From an uncultured Marinoscillum sp. (GTDB lineage: Bacteria; Bacteroidota; Bacteroidia; Cytophagales; Cyclobacteriaceae), in the NCBI GenBank assembly GCA_902605755.1, contig CACLDR010000002.1:1-44831 (forward strand): DNA of 44,831 bases, in the 5' to 3' direction. The notes below the pieces were generated by a model. It had not been told where the DNA came from. It worked only from the letters and a program-made list of their open reading frames with translations, and searched no databases. Positions 1-8,709 of the stretch are shown in pieces (the first letter of the stretch is position 1; every line of letters begins with the position of its first letter). The translations under genes and the position numbers were made by a program.

Positions 1-1
1 A

Positions 2-1210
2 ACTTTTTTTGACTTCATTCTTAAAAATTTTGACCTAAAGTCAGTCTTTTCCTATCAGGAATCAGGCATAAAAGTAACTTGGAATCGTGATCAAAAGGTG
101 ATGAATATTCTAAAAAAAAATAATGTTTCTTGGTATCAATTTCAAAAAGGTGGGGTTATGAGAGGTATAAAAAATCGAATAAATTGGGATCGAATGTGGC
201 TTGAAAATTTCAGTACCCCACCTATAAAAAACGTGTTCACTATAAATGACCAACCTCCCCTAAAAAATCCGTTTTCATTGCCTAAAACTATAGAACAAAA
301 ATTCGATAAAAAAGCTGCTGATTTTCAATCGGCAGGTGAGACTCAAGCTTGGAAATACTTAAGATCATTCACCAATGATCGAGGTAAAATTTATCACAAA
401 ATGATCTCTAAACCTCTTGACAGCAGAAAATCTTGTGGAAGAATTTCCCCCTATTTGTCATGGGGTAATTTAAGTGTCAAACAAGTTATGTACCATGTTT
501 CTAACCATCCCAATTTTGAAAAGCATAAACGTGCTTTTGGAGGTCTAATGACTCGTCTAAAATGGCGTTGCCATTTCATTCAAAAGTTTGAAGTTGAATG
601 TGACTATGAGATTTTATGTGTCAACAGAGGATATGAATCCTTGATTAGAACTGAAAACAAAAATCATTTACAAGCATGGCAAACAGGAAATACTGGTTTC
701 CCACTGGTAGATGCTTCTATGAGATGTCTTCAAGCAACGGGATGGATTAATTTTCGTATGCGTGCCATGCTAGTATCCTTTTTATGTCATCATCTAGATC
801 AAGATTGGAGATCTGGAATATATCACCTCGCCAAATTATTTCTCGACTATGAACCTGGCATTCATTATCCACAATTTCAAATGCAAGCAGGAACAACCGG
901 CATTAATACGGTAAGAATTTACAATCCCATAAAACAATCTTATGAGCATGACCCTGAGGGTCTTTTTATCAAAAAATGGGTGCCTGAGCTCGCAAAGTTA
1001 CCCATCCAATTTATCCACGAACCTTACAAAATGAATCTTTTTGATCAATCCTGTTTCGGATTTGAAATGGGCATTGCCTATCCGTTTCCTTTAATAAATT
1101 TAGTTGAGAATGGAAAAAGAGCTAGAAAAAAAATATGGGAACATCGAAAAAGTAAAAAGGTAGAAACTGAAAGTAAAAGAATTTTAAAAACTCACGTCAG
1201 TAAAAATTAA
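2..1210 (+). CDS. Divergent cryptochrome/photolyase-family flavoprotein, 5' truncated by window edge
   Basis: The reading frame is open from base 2, so the true start lies upstream and only the FAD-binding C-terminal two thirds is seen. Photolyase landmarks are readable: the [11 protein letters not shown] stretch, [20 protein letters not shown] and the final IYNP...FIKKWVPEL. Residues that touch the lesion in class I CPD photolyases differ. The usual WREF reads WRCHF (near base 563), MHNR reads INFR, and the flavin loop after LDY (base 845) reads [11 protein letters not shown], so the Asn facing FAD N5 aligns with His and two conserved Trp align with Phe and Met. It is followed 2 bp later by a flavin reductase, then DUF2256 and a DPRP photolyase. 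The family is certain. Whether it repairs DNA (possibly a single-strand-specific NewPHL-like class) or acts as a photoreceptor is unknown. Confidence 0.85.
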   Translation, partial: TFFDFILKNFDLKSVFSYQESGIKVTWNRDQKVMNILKKNNVSWYQFQKGGVMRGIKNRINWDRMWLENFSTPPIKNVFTINDQPPLKNPFSLPKTIEQKFDKKAADFQSAGETQAWKYLRSFTNDRGKIYHKMISKPLDSRKSCGRISPYLSWGNLSVKQVMYHVSNHPNFEKHKRAFGGLMTRLKWRCHFIQKFEVECDYEILCVNRGYESLIRTENKNHLQAWQTGNTGFPLVDASMRCLQATGWINFRMRAMLVSFLCHHLDQDWRSGIYHLAKLFLDYEPGIHYPQFQMQAGTTGINTVRIYNPIKQSYEHDPEGLFIKKWVPELAKLPIQFIHEPYKMNLFDQSCFGFEMGIAYPFPLINLVENGKRARKKIWEHRKSKKVETESKRILKTHVSKN

Positions 1211-1212
1211 AC

Positions 1213-1845
1213 ATGTATTTATCAGCCTCTAACATTAAAAAAATGTCTCGTGTCAAAAGACTGAATATCATTAATTCCGTCTCGGGTGTCAAGCCAGGAA
1301 ATTTAATTGGTACCAAAGATCAGAACAGTCAAACCAACCTAGCCATCATTAGCTCTGTCGTTCATCTGGGCAGTAATCCACCCTATCTTGGATTCATTTT
1401 GCGCCCTGATCAAAATGTAAGGAGACACACATATGAAAATATTTTAGAGAACGGACTATTTACTATCAACCACATTACCTCTAATTTAATTGAACAAGCA
1501 CATTACACCTCTGCTAAATTTGAAAAAAATATCTCTGAGTTTAAAAAATGTGGATTTACAGAAGAATATATAGAAGATTTTTCAACACCTTTTGTGAAGG
1601 AAAGCAAACTGAAAATGGGCTTAATTCACGAAGAAAGTGTTACAATAAAATCAAGTGGAACACTAATGGTAATTGGAAGAATCTTACATTTAATTGTTCC
1701 AGACACCGCCCTAAGCGAAGAAGGACACATTGACTTAAATATTGCTGATAGTGTCGGAATCTCTGGATTAAATTCGTACTATGCACTCGACAAAATAGGG
1801 CAATTCCCTTTTGCGCGTGTAGATATAGAAAAGAAACCAAATTAA
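1213..1845 (+). CDS. Flavin reductase family protein (FMN-binding split barrel)
   Basis: A 210-residue protein of the flavin reductase-like FMN-binding split-barrel family. The N-terminal half has the usual pattern: [13 protein letters not shown], then [19 protein letters not shown] and a NGLFTINHI segment that contributes to the flavin pocket. Related proteins reduce or hold FMN with NAD(P)H, or act in small-molecule oxidation; the substrate here cannot be told. It starts 2 bp after the photolyase homologue and ends 1 bp before DUF2256, so it is probably co-transcribed with both. A role in supplying reduced flavin to the neighbouring photolyase homologues is attractive but is inference only. 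Confidence 0.85.
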   Translation: MYLSASNIKKMSRVKRLNIINSVSGVKPGNLIGTKDQNSQTNLAIISSVVHLGSNPPYLGFILRPDQNVRRHTYENILENGLFTINHITSNLIEQAHYTSAKFEKNISEFKKCGFTEEYIEDFSTPFVKESKLKMGLIHEESVTIKSSGTLMVIGRILHLIVPDTALSEEGHIDLNIADSVGISGLNSYYALDKIGQFPFARVDIEKKPN

Positions 1846-1846
1846 A

Positions 1847-1990
1847 ATGATAAAAAAACATAATTTACCTCATAAGATATGTCCAGTATGTGCACGCCCG
1901 TTCAACTGGAGAAAAAAATGGAAACTTACATGGAATCAAGTAATTTATTGTAGCAAGCGTTGCCGAGGTCAAAAAAATGAAAGGAGTTAA
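1847..1990 (+). CDS. DUF2256 family small cysteine-rich protein
   Basis: A 47-residue ORF from ATG 1847 to TAA 1988-1990. It has the DUF2256 layout: basic N-terminus, CPVC at residues 12-15, RPFNWRKKW, then YCSKRC at 34-39. The four cysteines (12, 15, 35, 39) resemble a zinc-binding knuckle. It overlaps the start of the next photolyase-like gene by 14 bp in another frame, which suggests translational coupling. DUF2256 genes are commonly found beside photolyase/cryptochrome genes, as here; the function is not known. The gene is short but its match to the family is strong. Confidence 0.85.
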   Translation: MIKKHNLPHKICPVCARPFNWRKKWKLTWNQVIYCSKRCRGQKNERS

Positions 1991-3461
1991 TATTATATTT
2001 CCCAATCAACTATTTCAAAAACATGTCCTACATGAAAATGGATATGACATTTATATGATCGAAGAGGCATTGTTCTTTTCACAATACAAATTTCATAAAA
2101 TGAAGTTGGCCTACCACCGAGCGACCATGAAAGCTCACACTGGTTACTTGAAATCCAAAGACCTCACGGTACATTACATAGAGACAAGTGACCAAAAATC
2201 AGATTTAAGATATTTACTAAACTATCTCTCTGACCAAAAAATAGAGCTAATATGCGTTACTGATCCAACCGATTTCCGGTTAGAAAACATATTAAAACAA
2301 TCCGCAGCAAAACACAAAATAAAACTTAACCTATTTGATAACCCTAGTTTTATCAATACACTTTCTGATCTTGGTGACTTCTTCTCCCCTCACAAGAAAA
2401 AATATTTTCAAACTTCTTTCTATAAGCAATCAAGAATAAAGCAAAATATTTTAGTTGATAATTTAGATCGGCCCATCGGAGGAAAGTGGAGTTTTGATGA
2501 TGAAAACAGAAAAAAATATCCTAAGAAAAAAATTCCCCCGACTATCAAAAGCCCTTTAAGTAACTATTTTTGGGACGAGGCCCGATCCTATGTTGAAGAG
2601 CATTATCCAAAGAACCCTGGAAGCCTGACTACGAAACCTTTATATCCAATTGATGGACCTTCCACTCACCAATGGCTAAATAATTTTTTTGAGTCTCGAT
2701 TTGATGAATTTGGTACTTATGAAGATGCTATCGTCAAAGATGAATTGTTTTTAAATCACAGTGTAATGTCACCTATGTTGAACATTGGCTTGATTTCTCC
2801 AAATTATATTATCAATTCAGCTCTCATTCGCGCCCAAAAAGATGATATACCATTAAATTCCCTAGAGGGCTTCATCCGTCAAATAATTGGCTGGCGCGAA
2901 TTTATACGAGGAATGTATGTTTCCCAAGGTTCTGTTTCTCGATCTACCAATTATTGGAAATTCAAACGTAAAATACCATTAAGTCTTTATGACGGTACAA
3001 CAGGCATAGCCCCCGTTGATCAAACCATTCGAAAAATCTTAAAAACAGGTTACTGCCATCATATTGAAAGGTTAATGATTTTGGGAAATTTTATGGTGCT
3101 TTGTGAATTTGATCCAAATGAGGTCTACCAGTGGTTTATGGAATTATTCATAGATGCCTATGATTGGGTGATGGTTCCAAATGTTTATGGCATGAGTCAA
3201 TTTGCAGATGGGGGTCTTTTTGCAACTAAACCTTACATAAGTGGATCTAGTTACTTGATGAAAATGAGTGATTATCCCAAAGCGGATTGGCAGCCCATTT
3301 GGGATGCCTTATTTTGGAGATTTATGGATGTTAACCGAATGTTTTTTTTGAAAAATCCAAGATTAAGTTTACTCATAAAAACCTTTGACAAAATGGCAGA
3401 TCAGAGAAAAAATCTATTGCATACAACTGCAGATAATTTCTTAAAACAACTAAGCTCATGA
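1977..3461 (+). CDS. DPRP-family (FeS-BCP/PhrB-like) photolyase homologue lacking the Fe-S cysteines
   Basis: 494 residues, typical length for the bacterial cryptochrome/(6-4) photolyase family with an N-terminal DPRP antenna domain (residues about 1-200: [21 protein letters not shown]) and a C-terminal FAD domain. Conserved parts include [10 protein letters not shown] (305-314), the histidine pair in [10 protein letters not shown] (His361-His362), [13 protein letters not shown] (401-413) and [16 protein letters not shown]. Known members bind a 4Fe-4S cluster through one cysteine before the His pair and a CxxC plus a third cysteine after MSDY. Here those positions read GIAPVDQ (Pro346) and MSDYPKADW, with no cysteine after residue 376, so the cluster cannot form as usual. 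It overlaps DUF2256 by 14 bp. It probably still binds FAD; activity is unproven. Confidence 0.88.
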   Translation: MKGVNIIFPNQLFQKHVLHENGYDIYMIEEALFFSQYKFHKMKLAYHRATMKAHTGYLKSKDLTVHYIETSDQKSDLRYLLNYLSDQKIELICVTDPTDFRLENILKQSAAKHKIKLNLFDNPSFINTLSDLGDFFSPHKKKYFQTSFYKQSRIKQNILVDNLDRPIGGKWSFDDENRKKYPKKKIPPTIKSPLSNYFWDEARSYVEEHYPKNPGSLTTKPLYPIDGPSTHQWLNNFFESRFDEFGTYEDAIVKDELFLNHSVMSPMLNIGLISPNYIINSALIRAQKDDIPLNSLEGFIRQIIGWREFIRGMYVSQGSVSRSTNYWKFKRKIPLSLYDGTTGIAPVDQTIRKILKTGYCHHIERLMILGNFMVLCEFDPNEVYQWFMELFIDAYDWVMVPNVYGMSQFADGGLFATKPYISGSSYLMKMSDYPKADWQPIWDALFWRFMDVNRMFFLKNPRLSLLIKTFDKMADQRKNLLHTTADNFLKQLSS

Positions 3462-4330
3462 GCAAAAATTGGTTTTTAGTTTAAAGTAAATTTTAATTTT
3501 TCATTATGCATATTGAAGAAAAATGACTTTCTAATTAAATGTCAATGATAATTTGACTAAGGGCCTCAACTATTTAAAAATTGTAGCTTGTTCTAAAGAT
3601 CCCCCTTTAGCAAATCTTAAACCAAATGACACTCCTATACAACCAAACAAATATCAAATCTTATTCGATCGACCCCCTCATCTATGCCACAGTATAAGAT
3701 TAAAGTTAAAATTGAAAAAATGGTTGGCTTTATTTAAATATCCTCTTAGATCACAGCTATGGCCCTGATCATATTCAAGATTTTATTTTATACCCCATGA
3801 GATATTTCTTACAGCGATTACCTAATTTTAATGTGAAAACACCTCTTTGTGAGCATTTATCAAAATTTCCCCAGATCATAAAATAGTCAGTACAATTAGT
3901 AGCAAAAATTTGATCCAAGGACTACTTTTTTCAACCCAAATCATCGCATATGAAACGATTTTGATAAACCTAAATGATATCATGAAACATATACCTTTTT
4001 ATCAAAGATAATTACTCAGATATGTATCAACTATCGACCAAAACCTATTGAATGCCGGCAGCTTAAAATAAAATCTCTCTTTTTAAACAAGTATTAACCC
4101 CTGACGCTTTATGTGATCTCCACAATCTACAAGGGAAATATTATGTCTTTGCTTTTTAGATACGGCTAGTTGAAATTATGTTATTAATATCCATTCGCAT
4201 CGAATTTACCGATCTTTTAATCACCTTAAAAGAATCCAAACTCGATTAACGTTAAGTAGTATCTTTGTACCATAACCATTGAAGGAACTTTATTTTTCAG
4301 TAACAGCTAAATTTTTACGATCCTCACATT
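3462..4330 (+). other. Gene-free stretch with decayed coding DNA, unidentified
   Basis: There is no intact gene in these 870 bp. Protein-like fragments appear on the plus strand in shifting frames, broken by stops: SYGPDHIQDFILYP followed by MRYFLQRLPN near 3755-3840, a piece reading LFSTQIIAYETILINLND near 3925-3980, and FKQVLTPDALCDLHNLQGKY near 4080-4142. They read like one gene eroded by several frameshifts and stops. I do not recognise the parent family. The 71-codon ORF at 3553-3768 is probably a by-product of this decay. Confidence 0.45.
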
Positions 4331-5098
4331 ATGTCAAAACTGCCTGAGAAAAATAAATTTCTTGATCTTTCTGACTACGGTCGACCCGCTGCTAGGGTAA
4401 TCGCATTATCCTTAAAAAATACTAGTTTTACCCCTTTCCATGTTACAATTGCATTTATTCTCAGTGGTCTGATTGCCATATTTTGTATCCTCAATGATTT
4501 TCTCATGCTAGCTGCTATCTTTCTCATTATGAAATCTATCCTCGATGCAGCAGATGGTGAACTTGCTAGAATTAAAAAGACTCCTTCCTATACTGGTAGA
4601 TACTTTGATTCAATCGCTGATATTATCCTAAATCTCTTGATTATGCTAGCAATCTGTAAAATATCTGAAACAAGTATTTTATATACTATAATTGCTTTTT
4701 TTGGATTACAATTACAAGGAACCCTCTACAATTACTACTATGTCATTCTTAGAAATAAAACGGGAGGCGATACTACCAGTAGGATTTTTGAAAACAAAGC
4801 TCCCATTGCAATGCAAGGGGAAAAACAAAAACATGTTGAACGCTTTTTTTGTATCTATAATATCCTTTATGGTTACTTTGACCGAATTATTTATCTACTC
4901 GATAAAAATGCAACTGAAGGTATCGATTTCCCAAACTGGTTTATGACAGCTATTTCTACCTTGGGCTTAGGGTTTCAATTACTGCTAATAAGTATAATGC
5001 TAAGTATAGGATGGAAAGAATTTATTGTCCCTTTTTTCATAGGATATACTGTCTTAGTTATTTTTTTTGTTTGGATAAGGAAAGTTTGGTTGAATTAG
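4331..5098 (+). CDS. CDP-alcohol phosphatidyltransferase family membrane protein
   Basis: 255 residues with the complete family signature at 72-97: DAADGELAR, eight residues, G89, D93 and D97, matching DxxDGxxARx8GxxxDxxxD. These aspartates bind the metal and the CDP-alcohol donor in the membrane. Hydrophobic helices lie at about 38-68, 97-130 and 207-250. The enzyme should transfer a phospho-alcohol from a CDP-linked donor to an acceptor alcohol, but the substrate (glycerol phosphate, inositol phosphate, sterol- or diacylglycerol-like) is not evident. It stands alone, converging on the CarH-like regulator with 62 bp between stop codons, behind a decayed region. Confidence 0.88.
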   Translation: MSKLPEKNKFLDLSDYGRPAARVIALSLKNTSFTPFHVTIAFILSGLIAIFCILNDFLMLAAIFLIMKSILDAADGELARIKKTPSYTGRYFDSIADIILNLLIMLAICKISETSILYTIIAFFGLQLQGTLYNYYYVILRNKTGGDTTSRIFENKAPIAMQGEKQKHVERFFCIYNILYGYFDRIIYLLDKNATEGIDFPNWFMTAISTLGLGFQLLLISIMLSIGWKEFIVPFFIGYTVLVIFFVWIRKVWLN

Positions 5099-5160
5099 CT
5101 ATTTAAAAAAACTTTATTAACCTCATTTGAAAATAGGTAATATTTTCATAGTTAATGATG

Positions 5161-6057
5161 TTAGGCCTGATTATTGTTGTTAAGAAACTCAATTAATGAC
5201 TCTGGCTTTTTAAGATAAATCAGGCGTTCATTATTAAGTAGTGATATAAAGTTTTCAACATTCCCTGAGATCAAAAAGGGCACTTCTGTAGTTTCCAAAA
5301 TGTTTTCAATTTGAATTAATGACTTATCAGGCTTTGGTGCCACAAACATGGACATTATGAAATCGGCATTAGTAATACTTAAAACTTCACGAATATTTTC
5401 GCTTGGAACATTTTGTCCTAAATAGTAAACTTTATAGCCCCTCTCGGCAGCAATAAAGGAAGCTAATAGGATCCCAATTTCATGGTGCTCCTCCTCAAGA
5501 AGGAAAAAGATAATTTTTTTTGCTTGAACCGGGGGATGTGGAATCATATCAATGGCACTAACTATTTTTTTTCTTATCAAACAAGAAATAAAATGTTCCT
5601 GTGCAGGCATTGTTTTTTGCGTATTCCATAGAATACCTATATGGTGAAGGAAAGGATAAATTAAATCTCTGACGGTTCCCAGTAAACCTTTTCTGATTAA
5701 ATGGACTTTAAATATTTCATCAAACCTAATTTCATCCATATCCAACATGGCCAATATTAACGATTGTATATCTTCTCTACTGTTATGGTCTACCTTGTAA
5801 TCGGTCGATGACAAAATTTGGTTGACTAATTCATGTATCTGGTCTTGAGGCATTTTCTCAATTTTCGAAATCTTATATCCATTTCTGAGCAAAATCCCAA
5901 AATTTACGAGCTGAACAAGTTGAATATCTGAAAAAAATCTGATATTAGTTTCGGTGCGACATGGGTTTAAAAAACCATATCGACGCTCCCACATCCGTAA
6001 AGTGTGTGCTTTGATACCCGTTAAAGACTCTACTTGAGCCATTGAGTACGTAGTCAT
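5161..6057 (-). CDS. CarH/LitR-like MerR regulator with B12-binding light-sensing domain
   Basis: 298 residues. Residues 3-48 form a MerR winged helix (SMAQVESLTGIKAHTLRMWE). After a linker, a helical bundle carries W144 and E154-H155, matching the W-x9-EH motif of CarH photoreceptors. A Rossmann B12 domain follows with E190-x-H192-x-x-G195, the ExHxxG motif whose His ligates cobalt. CarH binds adenosylcobalamin in the dark as a DNA-binding tetramer and lets go when light breaks the Co-C bond. The residue after the Trp is Asn145, where Thermus CarH has the His that forms the light-state bis-His adduct. The gene diverges from the SRPBCC-to-photolyase operon and lies near the crt operon, both plausible targets. 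The symbol is left blank because orthology is not proven. Confidence 0.9.
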   Translation of the reverse strand: MTTYSMAQVESLTGIKAHTLRMWERRYGFLNPCRTETNIRFFSDIQLVQLVNFGILLRNGYKISKIEKMPQDQIHELVNQILSSTDYKVDHNSREDIQSLILAMLDMDEIRFDEIFKVHLIRKGLLGTVRDLIYPFLHHIGILWNTQKTMPAQEHFISCLIRKKIVSAIDMIPHPPVQAKKIIFFLLEEEHHEIGILLASFIAAERGYKVYYLGQNVPSENIREVLSITNADFIMSMFVAPKPDKSLIQIENILETTEVPFLISGNVENFISLLNNERLIYLKKPESLIEFLNNNNQA

Positions 6058-6093
6058 AGAAAATTATGTTTGTTTAAGCTTTAAAAAAACATT

Positions 6094-6155
6094 CAAAAGT
6101 AAACTTTAGTTCAAAAATGAAATAATTCTTACTTTCCATTCTTCTTTGAACAATT
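6094..6155. promoter_or_regulatory. Candidate carH promoter and inverted TTTGAAC operator elements
   Basis: On the minus strand, TACTTTTG (plus 6094-6101) fits the Bacteroidota -7 consensus TAnnTTTG and lies 37 bp upstream of the carH-like start; no clear -33 box sits at the ideal distance. Just upstream is TTTAGTTCAAA (6105-6115), and 40 bp further on is its inverted relative TTTGAACAATT (6145-6155); the two share TTTGAAC. The 7-mer TAGTTCA recurs at 15969-15975, 41 bp upstream of crtI. A repressor site that serves carH, the facing operon and crtI would explain the pattern. These are short AT-rich words, so chance is a real alternative. Confidence 0.3.
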
Positions 6156-6246
6156 TACCAGAATTTTGTGTTATCATAGTGAATAATTTTTTTAAAACTT
6201 AAATTGAATTTACAAACTATTTAGCATTTCAATTTTTTTTTGAAAC

Positions 6247-6723
6247 ATGTCTTTTTATCAGTTTTTTGTAGAGCAACATATTACTGCAGATTGTGCGCAG
6301 GTCTGGAAGTTTATTTCTTCCCCCTCAAATCTCAAAAAAATTACACCTAAAGAAATGGGATTTAATATCACTTCAGGGGAAGAAAAAGTTAAAATGTACC
6401 CTGGGATGATTATTACTTATAAAGTAAGCCCTCTTATTGGAATTAAAATGAATTGGATGACAGAAATCACCCAGGTGAGAGAAATGGATTATTTTATTGA
6501 TGAGCAAAGGGTGGGCCCTTTCAAAATGTGGCATCATCAGCACAAACTAATTCCTGATAAAAAGGGTGTCAAAATGGTTGATTTAATTACCTACATTCCT
6601 CCACTTGGTTTCATTGGTGCAATGGCTAATACGCTAATTATAAAAAATAAACTTAAGGAAATATTTGATTACCGAAGGATAGCAATAAAAAATGAGCTTA
6701 ATATCATAAAAAACAAAATCTAA
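6247..6723 (+). CDS. SRPBCC (START/Bet v1-like) family protein
   Basis: 158 residues with the SRPBCC layout: a first strand FFVEQHITADCAQVWKFISS, a helix with PSNLKKITP, then the long antiparallel sheet with PGMIITYKVSPL and WMTEITQV, and a final helix. Close homologues in Bacteroidota are often annotated as cyclase/dehydrase or cell-division-inhibitor-like SRPBCC proteins; they hold a hydrophobic ligand, and no enzyme residues can be assigned. It is the first gene of a compact operon (4 bp to the TetR-like gene) divergent from the CarH-like regulator. A role in handling a pigment, quinone or lipid fits the context but is inference. Confidence 0.85.
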   Translation: MSFYQFFVEQHITADCAQVWKFISSPSNLKKITPKEMGFNITSGEEKVKMYPGMIITYKVSPLIGIKMNWMTEITQVREMDYFIDEQRVGPFKMWHHQHKLIPDKKGVKMVDLITYIPPLGFIGAMANTLIIKNKLKEIFDYRRIAIKNELNIIKNKI

Positions 6724-6727
6724 ACAT

Positions 6728-7384
6728 ATGGCAAAGAAAAAAAAGTCTAAACAAGATATTATCACTGCCTACATGCATCATTTATTAGAGCACAGCAGTA
6801 CCCCAGAATCAGTCTACAAATTTGGAAAGGACAATGGATTTACAGAAGCTGAATTTTATAACTTTTTTGGCACTTTTGCATCTCTCGAAAAATCAATTTT
6901 TAATAGCTTTTTTGATAATACAATAGATCTGTTAGAAAAAAATAATGAGTATAAAAATTTTGACGCTCAAAACAAACTACTTAGTTTTTATTTCACATTT
7001 TTTGAAGTGTTGAAAGCAAACAGAAGTTATGTTATCATGACTCTTTCTACCCATAAAGACAGTCTCAAAACAAATAAGGCCCTGAGTGGTTTAAAAAAAT
7101 CATTCAAAAAATACATAGATGAATTGGATATTGAAACTTTGGATCTTAAACAGGAAAAATTAGAAGAAGTAAAACAGAAAAGCCTCTTTGAACTCTCATG
7201 GCAACAATTGTTATTTACCATCAATTTTTGGATAGATGATGCAAGTGCTTCTTTTGAGAAAACAGATATTTTTATTGAAAAATCTGTTAAAACTAGCTTT
7301 GAACTAATTAACATAAAACCTTTGAAAAGCCTTTTAGATCTTGGTAAATTTTTTGTAAAAGAAAAAATAATGGGTAAAAACTAA
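6728..7384 (+). CDS. TetR-family transcriptional regulator
   Basis: 218 residues. The first 50 form a TetR-like helix-turn-helix: QDIITAYMHHLLEH, then ESVYKFGKDNGFTEAEFYNFFG, the place where TetR proteins enter the major groove. The rest is all-helical, as expected for the ligand-binding and dimerisation domain, with helices such as NKLLSFYFTFFEVLKANRSY. The DNA-reading helix diverges from classic TetR, so some may call it TetR-like only. It is directly abutted by the ABC1 kinase gene (stop and next ATG adjacent), so the two are probably made together. Ligand and targets are unknown. Confidence 0.78.
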   Translation: MAKKKKSKQDIITAYMHHLLEHSSTPESVYKFGKDNGFTEAEFYNFFGTFASLEKSIFNSFFDNTIDLLEKNNEYKNFDAQNKLLSFYFTFFEVLKANRSYVIMTLSTHKDSLKTNKALSGLKKSFKKYIDELDIETLDLKQEKLEEVKQKSLFELSWQQLLFTINFWIDDASASFEKTDIFIEKSVKTSFELINIKPLKSLLDLGKFFVKEKIMGKN

Positions 7385-8707
7385 ATGGAAACAATCGATA
7401 AAATTCCGATAACCAAAATTCAACGAGCCACTAAATTTGTTAAAACGGGAGCAAAAGTAGGCGTCAATTACATTAAGTACTTCGGAAACCGTCTTACTGA
7501 AGATGGCAGTGAGGCCAAAAAAAAACTAAACATTGCTAACGCAGATGATATCTATGATGGTTTGAAGAATCTCAAAGGCAGTGCACTGAAAGTAGCTCAA
7601 ATGCTAAGTATGGAAAAATCTATCATGCCTGCAGCTTACGTGGAAAAGTTTTCACTTTCCCAATTTTCTGTGCCTCCATTATCACCGGCACTCGTAAATA
7701 AGACGTTCACAAAATATTTTGGAAAATCTGCGCATGAGATTTTTGATAAGTTCGATACCTCTTCTATCAATGCAGCCAGCATTGGTCAGGTCCATCAAGC
7801 TGAGAAAAATGGTAAAAAAATAGCGGTAAAAATTCAATATCCAGGAGTAGCAGGAAGTATAAGTAGCGATTTATCTTTAATCAAACCTATCGCTATTCGA
7901 ATGTTTAATATCAAGGGTAAAGATTCGGATAAGTATTTTAAAGAAGTTGAAGAAAAACTCATCAACGAAACCAACTATATCCTTGAAGTAGAGCAAAGTA
8001 TAGAAGTTTCAAAGGCATGCCAGCATATTCCCAACATGAGGTTCCCGAAATACTACAAAAAATATTCAACAGACCGAATAATATGTATGGAATGGATGAA
8101 TGGACTACATCTAACTGAATTTTCAGCACAAAATAACGATCCTACTTTAGCTAACAAAATTGGTCAAGCTCTATGGGATTTCTACATGTATCAAATTCAT
8201 GTCCTAAAAAAAATGCATGCAGATCCACATCCTGGAAATTTTCTAATTTCCAAAGATGAAAAGTTAATTGCGCTTGATTTTGGTTGTATGAAGAGTTTAC
8301 CTGATGAATTTTATCATCCCTATTTCACACTCGCGGAAAAGGAAAACATCAAAAACAAAGTTTTATTTGAAAAGAAACTTTACGAGCTTGAAATATTGAA
8401 ATCTCAAGACTCGAGAAAAGAGCGCGATTTTTTCAAAGAAATGTTTTTTGACCTTCTGAGCCTATCCACACAACCTTTTCATAACGACTATTACGACTTT
8501 TCGGATAAAACTTTTTTTGATGCCCTCTCAAACATGGCCCAAGAATTTTCTCAAAGAGTAGAATTAAAAAAATACAACGTAAATCGTGGTTCAAAACATT
8601 TTATCTATGTGAATCGGACCTTTTTTGGTTTATATAATTTGTTGCATGAACTCAAAGCAACCCGAATTCAAATACAAAGCCCGTGGGTATTGAAAAAAAT
8701 AGCTTAG
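7385..8707 (+). CDS. ABC1/AarF/UbiB-family atypical kinase
   Basis: 440 residues with the ABC1 motif order. The N-terminal KxGQ motif appears as K69-V-A-Q72, with Ala replacing Gly. Then come the Ala-rich nucleotide loop NAASIGQVHQAE (129-140), the AVKIQYPG lysine (149), the catalytic stretch HADPHPGN (278-285) and the metal-binding DFG (298-300). Family members support isoprenoid-lipid pathways such as ubiquinone synthesis, or plastid lipid and stress responses, through ATP binding rather than proven protein kinase activity. It sits between the TetR-like and glutathione peroxidase genes with essentially no spacing. A link to quinone or carotenoid protection under light is plausible but unproven. 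Confidence 0.92.
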   Translation: METIDKIPITKIQRATKFVKTGAKVGVNYIKYFGNRLTEDGSEAKKKLNIANADDIYDGLKNLKGSALKVAQMLSMEKSIMPAAYVEKFSLSQFSVPPLSPALVNKTFTKYFGKSAHEIFDKFDTSSINAASIGQVHQAEKNGKKIAVKIQYPGVAGSISSDLSLIKPIAIRMFNIKGKDSDKYFKEVEEKLINETNYILEVEQSIEVSKACQHIPNMRFPKYYKKYSTDRIICMEWMNGLHLTEFSAQNNDPTLANKIGQALWDFYMYQIHVLKKMHADPHPGNFLISKDEKLIALDFGCMKSLPDEFYHPYFTLAEKENIKNKVLFEKKLYELEILKSQDSRKERDFFKEMFFDLLSLSTQPFHNDYYDFSDKTFFDALSNMAQEFSQRVELKKYNVNRGSKHFIYVNRTFFGLYNLLHELKATRIQIQSPWVLKKIA

Positions 8708-8709
8708 GA

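Noticed and set aside
3553-3768. 71-codon plus-strand ORF
   Set aside because: Its composition and the continuing coding-like sequence in other frames indicate decayed DNA, not a working small gene.
8683-8709. GTG start giving a longer glutathione peroxidase
   Set aside because: The extra nine residues overlap the ABC1 kinase end and are not part of the family; ATG 8710 sits 2 bp after the ABC1 stop.
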